64,000 nucleotides of DNA from Euwallacea fornicatus (GCF_040115645.1 NC_089551.1:4588001-4652000), one strand, 5' to 3'. Shown: positions 37,041 to 48,809, counted from the stretch's first letter. Program-made: numbers and translations. The notes: a model not told the origin generated them from the letters alone.

Positions 37041-38420
37041 TATACTTAAATATTTTATTGCGTAAAAATCTATATTGTAAAAAAATGTTTAATTTTAACT
37101 TTGCAGGTTACTAAGTGTTATTAGTTTTAGTTAACGCATTTCTCACGTTCATAATGCTTCTGTTTTGAATCTCCGTTACAAATGCCACGTACCCACTGCA
37201 TTCAACTAACGCATTGAATTCATCGTCGATGGTCAATACAAAATCGAAAGTCGCATTTACAGATCATACACAAGTTATTGTCGTTATTAACATTATCAGA
37301 ATTATGTTTGATGCTTTTCTTAATTTTTTTTTTTCTGTTTTCTCCTTTGGCTGCTTGTCTCAAATTCACATTTTTTTAACCTCTTCGACAGTTATTACTT
37401 CCGCTCCTGTTGCAATTTGTTTTCCTGCATATGATCAAATGCATTTGATGTGCTGCGGTCTGATATGCACTTGCTCGAGAGGTTAGTCTGCACTTACCCC
37501 GTGCATCAATATTTCTGTAGTATGAGGAGACTAGTGCTTTTCTCAAAATAATATCAAAAAAACCATCTACGATTCTTTTTTCAGACGTAAATTTTATTAA
37601 AAATTCTTTGTTTATTAATTATTAAAATCTCTACCACAAATTACAATTCGGAACTGGATATTTCATTAAAAAACAAGGCGCTTTAATTGGGACTCCGAAC
37701 CTGTACACACACCTTTGTTGAAGCGTAACTCAGCTAATTTATTTACACAGGGGAAATCCACAAATAACGGCTACATTTACGTCGTTGGCTTAGACTCACT
37801 ATTGGGAAGATTTCTTATTTTTGAATTAATACATTTTTATATTTTATTACAACTGAGAGAACGCGGTAACGCGTAATGAACTTTCCTGTTCTACACACTT
37901 ACCGCACCGCACCTTATATAAGTTTAAAGATTTAGAATTTTCTCACTGTAATGTTAGGAAACATTTAAAATCGAAGAAGTGTATTTTAGAACTGCATTTG
38001 TTTTAATACACGATATTTTATTGTAAAATATAAAAATTTACAAAAAACTCATTCTTTAATTTAAAGAAAAAAAAACGCTTAACTCTATTAACACTAACAA
38101 AATTGCTTAAGAATGTCACATTACACTAACATTTTTATAGAATTTCTATATCTTCTTTATCAAAATCGTCTGAAAAAACATTTGTAGGGTTTTTTCCGTT
38201 GGAAGATTCTTGCAAAAATCATGGAAAAACATTGTTAATGTAAGGAAGGAGTTCCAACATTTTTCTTTCGTTACATAGTTAGAAGAGGCATATTATGGCA
38301 GCGTTTATGGACACTCAGTTTGCCCTCTTCTTTGAGAGGACACGATCTTGAAAGCTTCAGTTTCTTCATGGCCATTTTTGTATCAAAAATTTCCAAATTG
38401 CCATGGTTGTGTATAACGGG
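37041..38420. other. Unassigned AT-rich stretch
   Basis: Nothing recognised. The frame at 37214-37486 is hydrophobic but has no family motif. Confidence 0.3.
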
Positions 38421-38424
38421 TCCA

Positions 38425-38885
38425 CGTGATGTCTTTCCATATAAACTCTTCTTTTTCTCTACTTCCTTTGCGTACCTATAAAGACGTGTTAAGCAAAGAA
38501 GAGAAATCGATGAAGTCACTGGTTTTCATCTCAATAACTTGATTTTGCTCGTCATTTGTTTCAATATAGAAATCGCACCGTGGGTTGATTGACCGTATGG
38601 AATATTCCAGGAATAGCTTCTAGATGTGGACAACTGGCCATTACTCTTGCCAAGCGATCTTGCTCATTCGGAACAGGGGTTACGTAGATAATAGATTTGA
38701 GATAACCCTAAAGGAAAAAATCCGGTGGGTTCAGATCAGGAGAACGCGCTGGCCAAAGCTCTCCAAACTTCGATATTTCTATATACCGTATCCACTTGAC
38801 CTCTTTCCATGTAAACTTTTCTTTTTCTTACTTTGCGTACTTGTAAAGAAGTTTTAAGCAAAAAAGAGAAGTCGATGAATTCGCT
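38425..38885. repeat. Direct repeat flanking a DD41D remnant
   Basis: Segments 38425-38520 and 38795-38885 are direct copies with scattered differences (shared: ctttccat.taaact, ctttgcgtac, ttaagcaaa.aagagaa.tcgatgaa). Between them, about 38760-38575 on -, is a DD41D-type C-terminus (LWPARSPDLNPPDFFL, a stop, then YVTPVPNEQDRLARVM and HLEAIPGIFH), the same family as 20437-21040. The repeat on - has a Lys-rich frame (YAKEVEKKKSLYG) that I do not recognise. Confidence 0.5.
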
Positions 38886-39514
38886 GCCTTTCTTTCGAAT
38901 AAAGTTGGAATTGCTGGTCTTTTTCGAAACAGCGAACTAACCTGCACCAGTCCTTTGGATGTTCTATCAGGTTGTCACGTTTTTTCCTCTTTTTCTATTG
39001 GCGAGTGATCACTGTCGCATTCCATCCTAGTATGGTCCAGTATTAAAAATGTACGGTCTACTATTTCTATAGACTTTCTATTTTGCAGCACCGCCGTGAA
39101 CATTACGATAAAGTGAGAATTTTTATTTTGTCCCTCAGAAACCTCAGAGAAAAATACCAATTTGTGTGATAGTTTGAAGCCTGCTCAAAAGTGTTTTGTA
39201 GAGGCATGAATTGGCTGTTTGGTTGCCCCTCTTCTCGATTGCCTTTCGTGCCCCATACAGCTAATACTCTCACTGTTAGTACAGTTAGGAATGGTCAAAT
39301 TGTAGGTCCAGAGCTGTTGTCTATACACTGCATTTGAAGTGTTCAAACTTGGCGTGGCAAGCATTGTTGTAAGCCATAAACAAAGACAGTTTTAGACCCG
39401 TTATTTTTGTATAGTTTCTTTATTCACTTTTTCTTAAATTCGTCAGCAATGTCACTATCATGTCGATGTTTCATATTCTCGTCTTTGAGTTTTACTTAAT
39501 CCATCGCCGTTACC

Positions 39515-39851
39515 TCATTTTTTCATTAAACTGTGTATCTTACCACATTGACCACACGTATCCTTGGTGTAACTTTTTGTAGATATGCTCATGGAATGGA
39601 ACTCAGATTTATATAATTTCCCACTCACAGGTTTAGACGGAGCAATCCGAGCTTGGTATTCTTTATGCTTTCCAGCTAAAGCATGAGGGTGGATCAAATA
39701 TGAATCGCAATTTCTCTTCTGCGGGTATTATAGCGTCGGGGTAATATGGAGGGATATGACGAAAGCACGTCTCTTCTGGTTGGTCTCTGAAGGCCCCGTT
39801 TTTAATTGGTATCACCACGAGTGAGCACGAAGTACACCCCAGTTTGCGCAA
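39515..39851 (-). other. Unrecognised overlapping frames, possibly a broken gene
   Basis: Two - frames meet around 39663-39697: one reads KLGCTSCSLVVIPIKNGAFR and ends IFDPPSCFSWKA, the other continues HPHALAGKHKEYQARIAPSK and ends near KDTCGQCGKIH. They could be one frame split by a single frameshift. I do not recognise the family, and composition alone does not prove coding. Confidence 0.25.
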
Positions 39852-39934
39852 CGCCCTGTTATAAGACTTCTCACGTGCGAAGGCGGAAAACTAGTGGAAA
39901 TTCTTCAAACAGCTAAAGCACAGTTCAGACAGAC

Positions 39935-40330
39935 CTGGATAAAGAAAACCTTAGTGTACGAATGGTATAAGCAATGAAAAAGCTTGCAGATCGCTAGAAA
40001 AGTCGATACTTTTCGACCAGAAACGTGATTCTGGTTCACGACAGTGCCCGCTCTCACACTGCCAGTCAGAGTAGGGAAAACATGGAAGAAATTCATTGGC
40101 CGACATTGGAACACTCTCCCTATAATTCGGACTTATCTCCATGTGATTTTCACATGTTTGGCCCGTTGAAAGAGGCCCTGGGAGGAGAAAGATTCGACAA
40201 CGATGCAGCTGTTGGGGGCTTCGTGCACAATTGGTTGCAAATAAGCTCCGCTTATTTTTACGATAACGGCATTAAGACATTTCCAATACGATGGGAAAAT
40301 TTATTTTTAAATCAGGAGATTATGTAGAAA
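39935..40330 (+). pseudogene. Mariner (DD34D) transposase C-terminal remnant
   Basis: Second catalytic Asp in VILVHDSARSHTA; third in SDLSPCDFHMFGPLKEAL, with 34 residues between by my count. Then GERFDNDAAVGGFVHNWL and a stop at 40327. The N-terminal part is not recognisable. It is related to the element at 28854-30099 (shared GPL.EAL motif). Confidence 0.7.
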
Positions 40331-40383
40331 AACAACATGTTTCTTTCACTTTTGGATCTTTTCCAACACATTTTTAAAATATA

Positions 40384-41794
40384 CTGCGTGACATAGAGAA
40401 GAGAACATCCCTGAAAAATGATTTTATTTAAATAATCTTTGGTATGGATATTCGTATATATGGAAACACATTAAAAAATTAAATTTTCAGCCATATTGAT
40501 CAATGCATTTACGAGTTATCACGAATTTTAGGAATTTTTTAATTACAAGAATTGCAACAAAATTTCAACAATATGACTGCAAAATACCATTTATTGGTAT
40601 ATAGTGCTTAGAAAGTGCTTTTAGATTAATTAAATATATCTAAACGAAGAATGCAGTGAAATTTTCATCAATTGAGCGAATTTGAGAGAAGTCAAATATA
40701 ATGGACATATGAGAGGCTGGTCATTTAGGGAAATCGCCAGTAGATTGAACCGTAGCGTAAACACTCTAGTGAGATGTGGTCAGGCATGGTTTCAAAAAGA
40801 GCAAACTGGCAGAAGGGGAGGTACTGGACGATTCCAACGAACAACCATGATGGTCGTCTTCGAATTATGGCACTACGAGATAAGTTGGTCTCGTCAAAGA
40901 CGCTTGCGGATCAGTGGTTTGCTGAAGATGGAAGGCCCATTGGAATTCGAACCATTTATCGCCGAATAAGAAGTTTTGCATGATTTTCTACCATTTTCAT
41001 CTTGTTTTGTCCCTCCACATAAATCATCGTCAAAATCGATTGCAGTGGTGTAGAGAACGGATACATTGAAATCTGAAATGGGGTAATAATGTGTTTAGTG
41101 ATGAACTCAGATTCTGTTTCGGTATGCATTATGATTTGGCAAGAGTAGAAAGAAGAACGAGGTGAAAGGCGGGATCCTCAGTTTACAATAAAGAAACATG
41201 TCCATCAGACTATCGGGGTGATGGTTTGGGGTACTATTGCATGTGGTAGTAGGTCATTTTTTCTTTTCATTAAAAGGAGTATGACAGCCCAACAATACAT
41301 CCGAGAAGTCCTGGAACTCGTGCCTTAATAGACACTCTTGTTAATCCAGTTTTCTAGCAAGATAATACACGACCACATGTGGTTAGAGTGATTATGGACT
41401 TCTTGCAACAAAACGGAATCAGTTTCCGACCTTGACCACCTCGAACTCCAGATGTTCCAGTGATTGAACTTGTAAGGGATGTTGTAGGTAGAAGGTTGCA
41501 TAATTTACCCCATCCCCCACAAATCCTGACGGCGTTATGTCATACTGTCCAGTTAGCCTGGAATGAGATCCCCCAAGAGGATATCAATAACCTCATTAGA
41601 TCCATGCCTAGACATGTTCGAAGATGTATAAGACACCATGGAGGACTGAAAAATTATAATTTTTTTTTGGTTTTTAACAATTAAATTTGCTAAATTTTTT
41701 AATGAAGTATATGTTTTAGTGTGAGAAATACACATACCAAAATTATTTAAATAAAACCAATTTTATGGGGTGTTTTCTTTTCCGCGTCATGCAG
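40384..41794 (+). mobile_element. Tc1-like element (DD34E), decayed
   Basis: Inverted ends CTGCGTGACATAGAGAAGAG / CTGCATGACGCGGAAAAGAA with TA on each side; homology continues through tttatttaaataatctttggta. The transposase on + shows the Tc1 HTH (MRGWSFREIASRLNRSVNT), then after many stops VMVWGTI-like sequence near 41219, the Asp in FQQDNTRPHVVRV near 41362 and the Glu in VIELVRDVVGRRLHN near 41461 (spacing 34), and the tail IPQEDINNLIRSMPRHV. Several stops and frameshifts. Confidence 0.85.
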
Positions 41795-41798
41795 TATA

Positions 41799-43288
41799 CA
41801 GTGTGTTTCCTAAATGTTAGACAAAAATTTAGAGGGCTATTTTCTGAGTAATTTTGAGAATTTTTGTCCTTTGACGATTTTAGGGAAAATGCTTTGTTTC
41901 CTAGTTACAAAGTGATAAATATTTTTCATGAAATTTATTAAAAGCTTTAATAATTGTTTAAAATGACTGCCACCAGCATAGACGATTCTAATATTCTCCT
42001 CACTGACAGCTGAGCCCTTCCAGAAATACCAGGGCTGTTTTTATTGAATTCTACCCGTCAATTATGCGATTTCCCAAATCTTCCTTGTTTCCCACTGGAT
42101 TAGTGTGAGCCAATGATTTTAAATGGCCCCATAAGAAAATAGGCCAGAGGGTTCAAGTCTGGGGATCTATCCGGCCTTAAGTGAGGTCCGCCACGACCAA
42201 TCCAGCGATCTCCATATGTTTTCATTAAAACTTCGCCAGCAATCCTACTAAAATATGCTGGTTCTTCATTGTGCATAAATCGCATTGCATTTCTGGTTGT
42301 CAATGATACATTTTCAAGGAATTCAGGAAGTGATTGTTCCGAAAAGTTACGATAAACTCCGCCTGTAAGTCTTTCTGGTAGAAATATTGGACCAATTAAC
42401 TAATCACCCATAATTGCAACTCAAATATTTAATGAAAATTGGTGTTGAAAATTAACTTCTAGTACTTCGTATGGATTTTCTTCGGCCCATGCACGATTAT
42501 CATGAAAATTTCTTATTGCATTTCTCGAGAAATTTGCTCCATCGATAAAAAGAATCAACGACAGTAGTTGCGGAATTTGCGCCAATGTGTGCAAAAGCCA
42601 TTGATAAAATGCAATCCTCAAGGAAAAATCTGTAGGAAAAAGAGCCTGAACACATTCTATGGGGTACGAGTACAACAAATTTTCCCTCAAAACTTTCCAC
42701 ACAGTTTTATTACTAACATCCAAAGCCCTTCCAATTTTTCCAGTAGCAGTGCCTGGATTTTCCTCCATTATGTTTGGCACGTTTTCTTCCAATTCTGCCG
42801 TTCTTACTGCCATTGGTCTTCTTAAACCTCTACTTCCTTTTAACGTACCCGTTTCACGAAGACGTTGATGAGTTCTTTCGAACATTTTTCAATTGGGAAC
42901 ATCACGATTCGGCAATCGTTCAATGTGAAATTGCCTTGCCCTTAACGAATTTCCATTGGCAGGTCCATACGTGAAATGCATGTCGGTCATCTCAGCACTC
43001 GTATGGGCAATCGTGATGAAAAAAGATTGAAGGTGACAAATTTGGAAACGTATTCGAATGAAATGACGTTCAACGTGACCAGTAGTGTTGTTTTCGAGAT
43101 TCACACTATCTTTCTAAGTTTATTTTAACAATTTTAATAAAAAAGGAAAAAATTTGTCAATAAACGTTTGCGGCCTTGTCTCTAGGGAAAAAAGCATTTT
43201 TCGTAAAATCGTCGAAGGACAAAAAATTCTTAAAAGATCTCAAAGAATAGCCCCCTAAACTTTTGCCTAAAATTTTGAAAACACCCTG
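41799..43288 (-). mobile_element. DD41D-type element, long but inactive
   Basis: Ends CAGTGTGTTTCCTAAATGTT and (inverted) CAGGGTGTTTTCAAAATTTT with TA flanks. It abuts the preceding Tc1 element across TATA. The - strand carries most of a transposase: N-terminal start MTDMHFTYGPANGNSLRAR (about 42988), HTH with FERTHQRLRETGTLKGSRG and NIMEENPGTATGKIGRALD, first Asp in LFIDGANFSRN (about 42550), then FMHNEEPAYFSR, where the second Asp has become Asn, and SPDLNPLAYFLMG, where the third Asp has become Ala. Two catalytic residues are lost, besides frameshifts. Confidence 0.85.
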
Positions 43289-43530
43289 TATATTCCAGTT
43301 GATATTTGATTCACCCTCGTGTCATAAGATGGTAAAAAGCGACGATCTTGGATACGTTGTCGACAGTAATGACTTCCGTATGCTGGTATCAGCCTAATGT
43401 GTTTTCTGACTAGTTTCAGTGCCTCAGTTCCAATTTCATTTTGTGGAGAATGACAATCTCTTTTATCATCTTTAATACTAACCGCGTCGGTTGTTTTAAT
43501 TATTACTGATTCAATAAAAGTATTATTCAT
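43267..43530 (-). pseudogene. Fragment with SHYCR motif, insect repeat-associated family
   Basis: A - frame of 87 codons overlaps the end of the DD41D element. It reads KLVRKHIRLIPAYGSHYCRQ, RIQDRRFLPSYDTRVNQIS. The HI..IP.Y.SHYCR...RR(F/Y)L pattern is one I recall from repeated, unnamed insect proteins, but I cannot name the family. It is probably a broken copy into which the neighbouring element inserted. Confidence 0.3.
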
Positions 43531-44013
43531 GCCAAAAATGACTTTAGAGCAACTTTTGAAAATTTTCTATTAAAGGCCTAATTACTTTTACGTGATATTT
43601 ATAAACGTCATTTCTTATTATTCGTGTGTTCACTTTTTTGCTTTCTTTTCTATTTTTAACGTAATTATGGAAATGTAAAACTTGTTAAAACCACCCAACC
43701 CTCAGTACTCAGTAAACAACATTAACTGCTTCACCTGTCACCTTATTTCTACAATCCTTTTTCCAACTTTCTAAACTTTTGCATTCTCTACCCCTTATTC
43801 TTGTTCCATGCAATGGGTTATACACTTTTCCAAAGCTTCTGTCAATTTTTCGTTTGCTCCTTCCTCTTTTTGTGTTAACCTTCAGTATTTCTTATTTCTC
43901 TCCTCTTTTTAAATATTCTCTCAGACAAAGCGATATTTTTCTGTTCTCCCTTTCGCATTTCTTATAGAGATAGATCATCAGAAGTTGTGCTGCTTGAACT
44001 GCTTTTTCGTATA
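43531..44013. other. Unassigned spacer
   Basis: Pyrimidine-rich on + (43730-43960); no feature recognised. Confidence 0.3.
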
Positions 44014-44822
44014 CAGGATGTTTCACCGAGAACCGCCATTGGACGTTTTGGGAAAACTATGAATAACAAAGTAGCGTAAATTTAGTGGTCCGGTAAAAGC
44101 TTTAGGGCGGCCTCATCAAAAGTATTCTCATTGACGTCACACCTCCAGTTGTGCAGGAAGTCGATACTTGCTTGCTTATTTGGAATGTAACACCCTATAT
44201 ATTGTTGCATGTTTGTATTCTACGTTCAATTTTGTTGCAAGTTTATTAATACGTTGGCTTTCTTAGAGTTATATCTACACCAACTTATAAAACAAAATTA
44301 CACAACAACTATGCAACTTTAAGGTAATTAAATGTGCATATAAGTTCTTTTTTGACGTAATTACACAATACATCCAAATAACAGTAGGTTTCCATTTAAA
44401 ATTTTCAAGTTTTGACCATTTCTTGATGTCCAAGTTGGCCCTATTTTTGTGGACACCCTGAAGAAAATGTTATACGAAGCTTCGCAGCATACGAAAACAT
44501 GGACATTCTATAGTATTTTATCAAAAAAGAGTAACAAACTATTTTTACATTTATTAACAATTTCCAATTCAACAAATATCTGAATTTGTGACTTTCAACA
44601 TTGAATTGCAAATATCTTGAAAACTGTTAAATCTAAAAACGTCAAGGTATTAATAAACTTGTATTGAAATTGAACGTAGAATACAAACATGCAACAATAT
44701 ATAGGGTGTTACATTTCAAATAAGCAAGCAAGTATCGACTACCGGTATCACTCAATTTTCGCCACTTTGCTATTCATAGTTCGCCCAAAACGTCTAATGG
44801 CGGGATTCAGTGTCAGACCCTG
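44014..44822. mobile_element. Foldback element
   Basis: Ends CAGGATGTTTCACCGAG... and (inverted) CAGGGTCTGACACTGAA..., both with TA. The arms share long near-identical stretches: agtcgatacttgcttgctta, tgtaacaccctatatattgt and tgcatgtttgtattctacgt at 44157-44230 recur inverted at 44670-44745. No transposase sequence. Confidence 0.8.
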
Positions 44823-45230
44823 TATAATTAGGATTCTAATCACTTTCCAAATACCTAACATTTGGCATTTCACGAAATGCATTCCTGCAAGATGATCCTG
44901 AAAAAGATGGAAAATTGTAAAATTCTGTGCACGTAGACAGGTAATCCAACAAAATAAACCGCAAATTTGAAATTAATATTGTTAAGCACCACGTTTGTCA
45001 AAGTTATTGCCATTATTAAACGAAAACTCAGGTGTGGAAATGTTTCGTGTAGACATAGCCGAGTTTTCTGCAATAACATGAATGGAAGAACAAATAGTGT
45101 TGCTCCCGTCTCTCACATTGCGTGTGCTTAAACAGGACTGTGGATTACTTCCACCAGTTCGATCGATGTTAATCACTGTTGAGCAAGATCCCAACTAATT
45201 AACTTTAAAATAAAAGAATATTCTTCTATA

Positions 45231-46030
45231 GTGTGACCCATTGAAGACGGAAACGCCTCTGTAATTTTTGCATTTATAATTCGATTTCAAAGAACCGAGA
45301 CTCAAAAGATAGAGAATGAAAAGCTCTATTTATGCTGTAAAAATTGTTTTTCAATTCACCCGACCACGGGCTACTATAGTCTGTTTTCTATGCCAAATAT
45401 CGCAAAAAAGATTAGGGTGTTTTTTGGAAAAAAATAAGCACGCCACTGATTTCAGCAATCTTTAAAAAGGATATGTACGAAACTTTGTCAAAAAAAAAAT
45501 TAACTATTTTAGAGAAGTTTATTTTATAGTTGCAAGCAATGTTAATTTATCAAGATAATCATAAAAAGAAATTCAAATGAATTGTGAGAAACGTGAAATT
45601 ACTTTCTTTTCGATTGGAAATCTAAATGGTCCACATTTTCGAAATTTTTTCCGAAGAAAGGAGTGAAGACTTTCGACGATTTACCACTCGTTTATTTGAG
45701 AAATCTCTATTTTCAAGTAGATGACAGCCTTCTTCATAATTCTGCTTGTATGATATTTAAAAATTTAAATGTTTTCTTAAATTTAAATTAAAAATTTAAT
45801 GTGTGAGACAATATTTAAATGTGCGTCTGGAAAATAAATGGATAGACCGCAACAGTGTATTAATCGAGTGGCCTCCTAGATTTCCCGATCTAAGGTCCTT
45901 TGATTTTTTTTCTGTGTAACACGACCAAATATAAAATTTATAGATCGGTTCCTTACGGCATTGAAGATCTTCGAACGCGTATGCTTGTGAGGAAACAACT
46001 CTAAAACAAATGAAAAATGTCTAAAGGAGC
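45231..46030 (+). mobile_element. Truncated DD41D-type element
   Basis: A left terminus (gtgtgacccattgaagacgg) at 45231 is followed at 45838-45915 by a short transposase block (WIDRNSVLIEWPPRFPDL, RSFDFF) in +. The expected inverted right end was not found. Confidence 0.5.
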
Positions 46031-46562
46031 ATGTTAAAAAGACACAATAAACGTTCTGAATTAAAGGGTGAGCCAGTGGGAGTTTCCAATACTTACTCTA
46101 TTAACTTATTTATTTTATTTTTTATTCATTTTGATGGCTATCTTGACAAAAAAATATCGTTTGGAACTATAAAATCCACTTTTCGAACATGGCTTATAAT
46201 TATTATTGTCTTATTCCCGTCTTACTTCGACTTACACTTACATTTCCCTTACAATCCATCGAAATGAAAAGTGTATTCGTTGGAAAAGCATATTGAATAT
46301 AGAAAATTTTGATCGCTAATCAGTCGGTTAGTCGTGTCTTCCGCAAATTGTAAAGTAAAGCGAGGATCATCTTCATTCTTCTTGAACTAATTGACTTTAA
46401 ACGGATGATATACAGAGTGTTTCAGAATAGTATGTCGTAAATTTAAGGGGTGATTCTATGAGTGATTTTGAGAAAAAAATTATTTGAACCTAGATTCGTT
46501 TTCGCTTTCTGTCTGAAATACGGGGTGTTAAGATTTGTTATTTATATACAGTGAAATCTCCC

Positions 46563-46620
46563 ATAAGCGGACACCGGTGGTCGTCTTCTATTTGTCCGCT
46601 TATAGGAGGTGTCCGCTTAT
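46563..46620. repeat. Left subterminal GTCCGCTTAT motifs of Tigger
   Basis: Three copies: inverted at 46563-46572, direct at 46594-46603 and 46611-46620. Probable transposase binding sites. Confidence 0.6.
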
Positions 46621-46815
46621 TAGAAAATGTGAAAATATAGATGGGTTTTTTAAAACTTATTTATTAAATAAATATTTTATTCAATTAAGAGAGTAAAATA
46701 AGAATAATCTTAACTAATCAGCCACAAAAAAAGAAATATTTTAAAATGAGAAATTAACAAGTACGTATATGTATGTACATGTATGTACTACATATATACA
46801 TACATATTTAGGTAA

Positions 46816-48378
46816 CTAAAGTTTAGAAGTAAAATACTCAGTAATTGAAGTTTGACGGGTCTTTTTCTTCATAAAATCCTCTTCAAAATGTATCTCTAAC
46901 TTACTTAACATTTCGAATCCTCTCAAATCACTGTTCTTCAAAGAAAACTCTTTTAATTTATTTACATTATTAAACGCGTCACTGTAAGAATGGATTTTAC
47001 TATCGCTCATATTATTGTTGTATATCATCGTATCCGATTCATCTTCAGAGTCTATCTCTTCCGTGTTTTCATTAGAAATTGAAACTTCCATTTCTTGATC
47101 TTCAACTTGAACAGCGTTATCAACATTAATAAAAGCATCTGTATCAGTTTGTTCATGTCCAGCATGTCTCATCATTTTGCACACCTCCGCAAGTTTTGAT
47201 AACGGGACTTCGTCATCTGGGTCCCAACCCTCACCTGATATTGGTGTAACTTCATATCTAAACCCAGCTTTAGTAAAGCAATTCTTTATGGTCGTAGAAG
47301 ATACTTGTTTCCAAGCTGAATGAATGAAAAACACCGCCTCCAGTACATTTATACATTTGGCTAACTCATTAGCGTTGTTAACACTGTCCATTTTTATTAA
47401 AATGTGTCTTAATATAATTGAGCGGTAACATATTTTAAAATTCTTTATTATTCCCTGATCCAATGGTTGACACAAAGCTGTCGTATTTGGTGGTAAGAAA
47501 ATTATTTTGATATTCTGCAGATTGAGGTCTCTTGGGTGAGAAGCGGCATTGTCCATAAATAATAAAATCTTCCGTTTTTCCCTGGCCATTTTGTGATCAA
47601 ACACTTGTAGCCATTCTGTCATGATATTACTTGTCATCCAAGATTTGTTATTTGAATACCACGTGACAGGTAAAGTACGTAGGTCCAACTTCTTGAAACA
47701 ACGAGGCCTTGCTGATTTTCCGATAACTAAAAGCTTTTCCTTCTCACCTGCCATATTTGTACAGTGTAAAATAGTGAGGCGTTCTTTGGCCATTTTTCCA
47801 CCCGCACATTTTTCACCTTTTAAAGCGAATGTTTTTTCGGGTAAGGCACGAAAGAAAAGGCCAGTCTCGTCAGCATTATAGATATTTCTTGGCTCGTAGT
47901 GTTTCAGTAACACCGAAATATTGTTCTTGAAAATGGCGACGTGCTCCGTATTGACAGTAGCAGCCTCTCCTGAAATTGAACGAAACGTAATGTTGTGTCG
48001 AATCCGAAATTTTTCAAGCCATCCAGAAGAAGCGCGAAAATCCTGGTACCCCATTTTTTCTGCAAGTTCTTTCGCCTTTGATTGAATTATAGGCCCTGAT
48101 ATAGGAAAATTTTTATTCCGGGCTTTAACAAACCATTCATAAGTTAGTTTGTCGATGTTAAATCCCTTAGTTTTGAAGAATGATCTCTTCTGCTCCGAGT
48201 TAAATGATGTAACACAACTGTTTAATAGTTGTTCTCTCTTCTTAATTATTTCACTTGCCTGGGTTTTTCCTATATTAAATCGGGCCGCTAAGTTACGTAC
48301 ACTAAGTTTTTCTCTATCGTAAACTTCCACTACTTGCAGCTTTTCTTTTAAAGTTAACAGACGTTTTGTTGGAGCCAT
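46816..48378 (-). CDS. Tigger/pogo transposase, open frame
   Basis: This 520-residue protein is a CENP-B/jerky/Tigger-type transposase that would cut and paste elements bearing the matching inverted ends. From the N-terminus: a psq-type HTH (LTLKEKLQVVEVYDRE ... VRNLAARFNIGKTQASEI, residues 8-45), a CENP-B-type HTH (EWFVKARNKNFPISGP ... AKELAEKMG, about 81-130), and the DDE domain with catalytic Asp in YNADETG (170), FMDNAASH (276) and QPLDQGIIKNFK (307). The last two have 30 residues between, normal for pogo/Tigger. An acidic C-terminal tail ends QTSITEYF. I chose the ATG at 48378 (MAPTKR), which starts the conserved part; an in-frame ATG three codons upstream is possible. No stop or frameshift interrupts it, and all catalytic residues are present. 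Confidence 0.92.
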   Translation of the reverse strand: MAPTKRLLTLKEKLQVVEVYDREKLSVRNLAARFNIGKTQASEIIKKREQLLNSCVTSFNSEQKRSFFKTKGFNIDKLTYEWFVKARNKNFPISGPIIQSKAKELAEKMGYQDFRASSGWLEKFRIRHNITFRSISGEAATVNTEHVAIFKNNISVLLKHYEPRNIYNADETGLFFRALPEKTFALKGEKCAGGKMAKERLTILHCTNMAGEKEKLLVIGKSARPRCFKKLDLRTLPVTWYSNNKSWMTSNIMTEWLQVFDHKMAREKRKILLFMDNAASHPRDLNLQNIKIIFLPPNTTALCQPLDQGIIKNFKICYRSIILRHILIKMDSVNNANELAKCINVLEAVFFIHSAWKQVSSTTIKNCFTKAGFRYEVTPISGEGWDPDDEVPLSKLAEVCKMMRHAGHEQTDTDAFINVDNAVQVEDQEMEVSISNENTEEIDSEDESDTMIYNNNMSDSKIHSYSDAFNNVNKLKEFSLKNSDLRGFEMLSKLEIHFEEDFMKKKTRQTSITEYFTSKL

Positions 48379-48634
48379 TATTAACATATAAACACTAAAA
48401 ACACACAAGGAGAAATACTACTACTACTACGACTACTCCGAACGTTGCGTTAAATACAAATGTAGTAGACAAAAATAGTGGCATGGTTATACATACATAA
48501 TATGCCTTTCGGGAGTCCGGTAATTCCCCTACGAAAGACGTGCGGCCAGGCAAAACGTTGCCATTCGTTAAATATATTAAAAGGAACGGCAACGTTCATT
48601 CGAAAATTATTTCCTGGTCGCGGGCTAAATAAAT

Positions 48635-48809
48635 GTCCGTTTATGAGAGAAAAAATGTAAAAATGGAGTTAGATTCAATGTCCGTGTCCGTTTAATAGAC
48701 AGTCCGCTTAATAGAGAAATATTTATTAGAATATCTTATGGGAAAGAGTTGGTCCCCAGAAAACTGTCCGGTTATTAGAGAGGTCCGCTTATCGGAGGTG
48801 TCCGTCAAG
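48635..48809. repeat. Right subterminal GTCCGNTTAT motifs of Tigger
   Basis: Copies or close variants at 48635, 48685, 48702, 48766, 48783 and 48800. With the left set they could be bound by the paired HTH domains; their number is higher at this end. Confidence 0.6.
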
